From: Halichondria panicea
Taxonomy: Eukaryota > Porifera > Demospongiae > Suberitida > Halichondriidae
Reading direction: 5' to 3'
Assembly: GCF_963675165.1 (NCBI RefSeq)
Contig: NC_087386.1
Location: 3,974,169 to 4,038,168 of the forward strand
Length of the DNA stretch: 64,000 bases
Both the position numbers and the translations under genes were made by a program. Below are positions 61,073 to 64,000 of this stretch, one piece after another (position 1 is the first letter of the stretch; each line of letters begins with the position of its first letter). The notes beneath the pieces were generated by a model that saw only the letters and a list, made by a program, of their open reading frames with translations, made no database searches and was not told where the DNA came from.

Positions 61073-61362
61073 TGTCATGAGCCCCCGGCTGCGCCAAGGC
61101 TCGCAGTTGACTTAAACAGAACACGATCCAAGTAAATAGGAGTCCTCTATAACTTTAACATGAGAACAGAACTGAACATAACTCCTTCTCTAGCTATTTT
61201 ATACAGACACATGCACCAAAAATCTAGATTGTTCTACAACACCCACAAAGTTCTAGAATACTGAACCTCTGGAAGGTTCTTAACACATAAAGTTCTGGTC
61301 CTTTACCACGGAATGTTCTAGTTCTTAATTAACCCAGTCACAGAATGTTCTAGTTCACCACA
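61073..61362 (-). repeat. 5' LTR of the Gmr1-like element
   Basis: The 290-bp repeat begins TGTGGTG and ends CATGACA when read in element orientation (minus strand), so it has the usual TG...CA ends. It would carry the promoter and the R/U5 start of the transcript. It is identical to the other LTR except A at 61221 instead of G. Confidence 0.95.
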
Positions 61363-61973
61363 CTAACAAAGTCACGGTTCACTTGGTCTTTCGAGGAGAG
61401 TGTGTTAATGTATAGAGGGTCGTGGGTCATGAAATGCTTTTTGCACTTTTGACATCGCATATCTAGTCCAACTACAGCATAGCACAACTTCCGCTTGCCG
61501 ACAGAGTTTGCAATGATACGACTTACAATGAGGGCATCTCCCTTTGGTTGGACAATAGACCAGCTTTCTTGGTGTGGTTTTCGTTCCGATGATAACAGTT
61601 CGCCAATCAGTGGTGACTGGTAGCTAGGTTTGTCAAATTTTGGTGGAACAGGTCCTGGTGTTATACCAGTCAATTCAACCTATATATGAACGTAAATAAT
61701 ATAAAATTAGTTCGAAAGGCAACAATCAAAATCGACAAAATGTACAGCTTGTGACACAAAAATAACGCTAGCAAATAACAGAGAGGCATAAATGTCCACC
61801 TGTCACAGCTAACCCTAACCCATTATGCTACATATATACATGTCTGACTGTACAGTACATAAGCACTATAAATTCATGCACGCAGATACCTCTGCTGATG
61901 TAGTAACCATTGTTTTCTCCTCCAAAGGGTCAGGAACAAGTTGTGTATCCATTGTAGTCGCCTCCTCGTCTAA
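61363..61973 (-). pseudogene. DUF6729-like gene remnant, copy B, 5' part
   Basis: An exon of about 317 nt (61363-61679) reads VELTGITPGPVPPKFDKPSY, then QSPLIGELLSSERKPHQESW, and a conserved C-x2-C site (MRCQKCKKHFMTH). It is cut by the retrotransposon after DFVS. With the element and one CTAAC copy removed, the frame continues directly into GKGNCTHMSVIRLL at 56077 and below. An upstream exon (left border 61890) reads DLDEEATTMDTQLVPDPLEE and joins in phase 0. The start codon was not located. Confidence 0.75.
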
Positions 61974-61974
61974 A

Positions 61975-62925
61975 TCAAAATTCAGCCACATCAGTCACTG
62001 TCACTGATCGTCCATAATCGTACCTGATCTTTAGGTCTTTTTCAGACCCAGTTGTGGCAATTGACCAATCAGGAAAATCGTTGCACAGACCAAGTGCTGT
62101 GTAGTGCTCACAAACCTACATAGATATGTACATATACACGTGAAAGTGACATCCAGCATGGAAACACCCTATTATAGCACATGTGTTATGATAGGTATGT
62201 ACATGTACAAAGTAACATAATAATACATAATGTACGCATAATTATAGCATACATACAAACCTTAGGTGACATCTATCAGGTGGAATTTTTTTCCAAGAGC
62301 ACGCAGACGTCGCCGGTTGTACGCTATCAGCCACCAACCCAATCTTGTATCGAAGACTTCAGCACCAATGCCTCGTTGGGAGTAGTCCAGAACAGAGTGA
62401 ACAGCTTCGACTTTGTTGGTACCACGCAGTGACTGGTAGTGGTCTAGGTGATGACCAGTGTGGTGGTAGTTCACTGTGCCAACCTTAACAAATGGCATGT
62501 TGGAAGACAGCTATTACTCTACCCACATGAGCCACAGTTAAATTGTCCACTTTTAAACCTGCTGATACCGCCTGTGGTTGACATTGGCGATCCAGAGCGT
62601 TCAAAACAAGGAGCATCCTTTTGGCAACAGATTCTGGGTCTCCTACAACTCTCCGAATATACTTCACACGTTCAGAGCGAGTGGGGGGTCCTTCAAGTTT
62701 AGCTGCTTCCTTAGCCCTCAATAACTGCTCTCTGTCTGATTGGTGCTAAACAAACATTGCCTGGCTCAAGTCAACAAGAAATTTCTTCCGCCGAGGGTGT
62801 TCTGCATTGATTTTGCGTAGTATTGCATTGAGCTTTACACGAAAGATAGTACGCCACAAGGCAGCCACACTTGTGCCTGGGTCACTATGTATAGGAGGAT
62901 TACCGGGCTTGCTTTTCACAGAGGT
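61975..62925 (-). pseudogene. DUF6729-like gene remnant, copy A (eroded paralogue)
   Basis: This repeats the C-terminal half of copy B upstream and in the same direction: TSVAALWRTIFRVKLNA, HPRRKKFLVDLSQAMFV, GPPTRSERVKYIRRVVGDPE, HYQSLRGTNKVEAVHSVLD and a last exon 61975-62115 (VCEHYTALGLCNDFPDWS, TGA stop). Compared with copy B it lacks small blocks (for example RTFY after VLD, and the segment with IHVRNGC) and changes frame near 62490 and 62275. It has lost the whole N-terminal part; at about 62900-62925 it meets an unrelated reading frame. Confidence 0.75.
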
Positions 62926-63367
62926 AAAATCCAATGATGCCTTCATCAAATTCGAAATCAGGAATATCTGGGGCGTACACATACCAGGGCTTGATACGTG
63001 ATTCCTTTGGTGTCTTGATATCAACTGTTGACCATCCGGGCACTTTGTTGAAGTCGTCAGCTGCTGGATTGTAGTCACATGTGTACGTTCCGTCGGGTGT
63101 TTCGTACAGGTAGGGTTGTAACAGTTCTCTAAGCACTAATGACTCCCATTTATCAGATGTTCCGCAATATGAGGAGTAGGCAAAAAAGATATTTTCCAAT
63201 TGATGTCCTACTCCATGCTTGACATTTTCCTTCCACATGCGTGCCAGAAGATTGATCAATTCAGTATCATTGTATGGAAATTCCAATGGAAGTTGGAAGC
63301 TGACGATCGTCTTGGCACGAACATGCTTCGCCATAATGTCTAGGAACATCGAACAATCGAGGGGCAT
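62900..63367 (-). CDS. Unrecognised open frame, partial (possible exon)
   Basis: A 155-codon frame with ordinary amino-acid composition (MPLDCSMFLDIMAKHV, LARMWKENVKHGVGHQLENI, VPGWSTVDIKTPKESRIKPW). I do not recognise a family. It ends next to the start of DUF6729-like copy A and could be a gene fragment fused to it, an N-terminal exon of that locus or part of another mobile element. A second frame at 63267-63458 overlaps its beginning, so a frameshift or an intron is possible there. Confidence 0.4.
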   Translation of the reverse strand: MPLDCSMFLDIMAKHVRAKTIVSFQLPLEFPYNDTELINLLARMWKENVKHGVGHQLENIFFAYSSYCGTSDKWESLVLRELLQPYLYETPDGTYTCDYNPAADDFNKVPGWSTVDIKTPKESRIKPWYVYAPDIPDFEFDEGIIGFYLCEKQAR

Positions 63368-64000
63368 GTCGTTCAGGGTTCATTGGTAGTGGTCCTAGAA
63401 TAGAGGTGAAATCAAGTGTATACACATGCGAGAAAACGTACTCCACAGCATCATGCATTACCTGTGAAAGTTTTGCGTATATTATTTGGTGTTTGAGGTA
63501 GATAGCATGCGATAATGATTAGAGGTAGATTGGACAGTGTAGCCATTGTAAAGGTATGAATGGGGACTATACTGTTGTAATAAATAATGATAGATGTAGG
63601 GATCGGAGAGTAGCTAGATACACAAGGTATACTATGTGGTGAGCGGGCACTTATCTCCTTTCCGAGCGAGGTTGCTGTCAGGAACTAGCTGGAAGGCTGG
63701 CAGGTATGTTCAGGTTAGTAAAGTTGGAGCACATGTAAAGTTGGAGCACATGGTATTGCTTTAGACTGTGCATGCGCACAAAACCAATTTAACTTTTCTA
63801 CACTGAACGATCTTCACCTGGCAATTTAAGAATGTTTAGCTTTTCTATACTGAACGATCCTGAGCGTCCGGGGTGGGGGGCCACGCCCAACTACCTCTGA
63901 ACATGTGTATTGAGATAAACAATGTTTACAACACTTCAATAAGATAAACAACGTGAACAATAATTATAAATAATAATCATATTATACGTGCACAAATTCA

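Larger units (their letters stand above)
56083..61362 (-). mobile_element. Ty3/gypsy LTR retrotransposon, Gmr1-like pol order, young and apparently complete
   Basis: The 5,280-bp element reads on the minus strand. It has two 290-bp LTRs, a 5-bp target duplication CTAAC on both sides (56078-56082 and 61363-61367), a primer site 2 nt after the 5' LTR, one long Gag-Pol frame and a polypurine tract against the 3' LTR. The LTRs differ at one base (G at 56231, A at 61221), so insertion was recent. The order protease-integrase-RT-RNase H, with integrase before RT, is unusual for Ty3/gypsy and is the mark of Gmr1-like elements. It interrupts an exon of the DUF6729-like gene remnant, same orientation. 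Confidence 0.95.

Noticed and set aside
1-64000. tRNA or rRNA genes
   Set aside because: I looked for cloverleaf ends and conserved rRNA blocks and saw none; only the 18-nt primer site matches a tRNA end.

Overview
The window is animal nuclear DNA, most likely from a demosponge of the Amphimedon queenslandica type. The signs are many short introns with GT-AG borders, compact genes, very frequent ACATGTAC / TAATTATA motifs and CA/TG runs, many small inverted-repeat elements, and ankyrin-Roc-COR-Death proteins of a sort common in early-branching animals. The species assignment is inference; no ribosomal or mitochondrial marker is present.

Layout. (1) Positions 1416-19890, minus strand: the first 37 coding exons (about 1,442 codons) of a VPS13 lipid-transfer protein. 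The gene runs off the left edge. Two small plus-strand genes lie inside its introns: a fibronectin-III-like single-pass membrane protein (9327-11103) and a small secreted cysteine-rich protein resembling FGF-binding proteins (13240-13902). (2) 20.0-28.9 kb: a segmental duplication carrying two copies of a small single-pass membrane protein with PPxY motifs. Copy 1 (22883-24085) is intact; copy 2 (27679-28649) is frameshifted. A 1.27-kb hAT-like element sits in the upstream part of copy 1, and copy 2 preserves the exact empty site. Between the copies lie a foldback element, a hairpin element and a broken Crypton-type tyrosine recombinase. (3) 29779-41612, minus strand: an ankyrin-Roc-COR protein with two C-terminal death-fold segments. 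Ten consecutive exons are each one ankyrin-like unit in symmetric phase 1. The first exon was not found. (4) 41.7-54.5 kb: no convincing gene; a mosaic of MITEs, tandem duplications and microsatellites. (5) 54.5-63.4 kb, minus strand: two decayed head-to-tail copies of a gene that I recall as the DUF6729 type. The copy nearer 54.5-62 kb is split by a young 5,280-bp Ty3/gypsy LTR retrotransposon with one 1,544-codon Gag-Pol frame, LTRs differing at 1 base, a 5-bp target duplication and a tRNA-Leu-type primer site.

The most interesting item is this retrotransposon. Its pol order is protease-integrase-RT-RNase H, with integrase before RT as in Gmr1-like elements, and its Gag contains a segment resembling the SCAN domain. 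The genes do not form one pathway. VPS13 is housekeeping lipid transport, the ankyrin-Roc-Death gene looks like a signalling or innate-immune receptor, and the PPxY and FN3 proteins look like small surface adaptors.

All exon borders were read by eye from splice consensus, phase and family similarity. No search was run.
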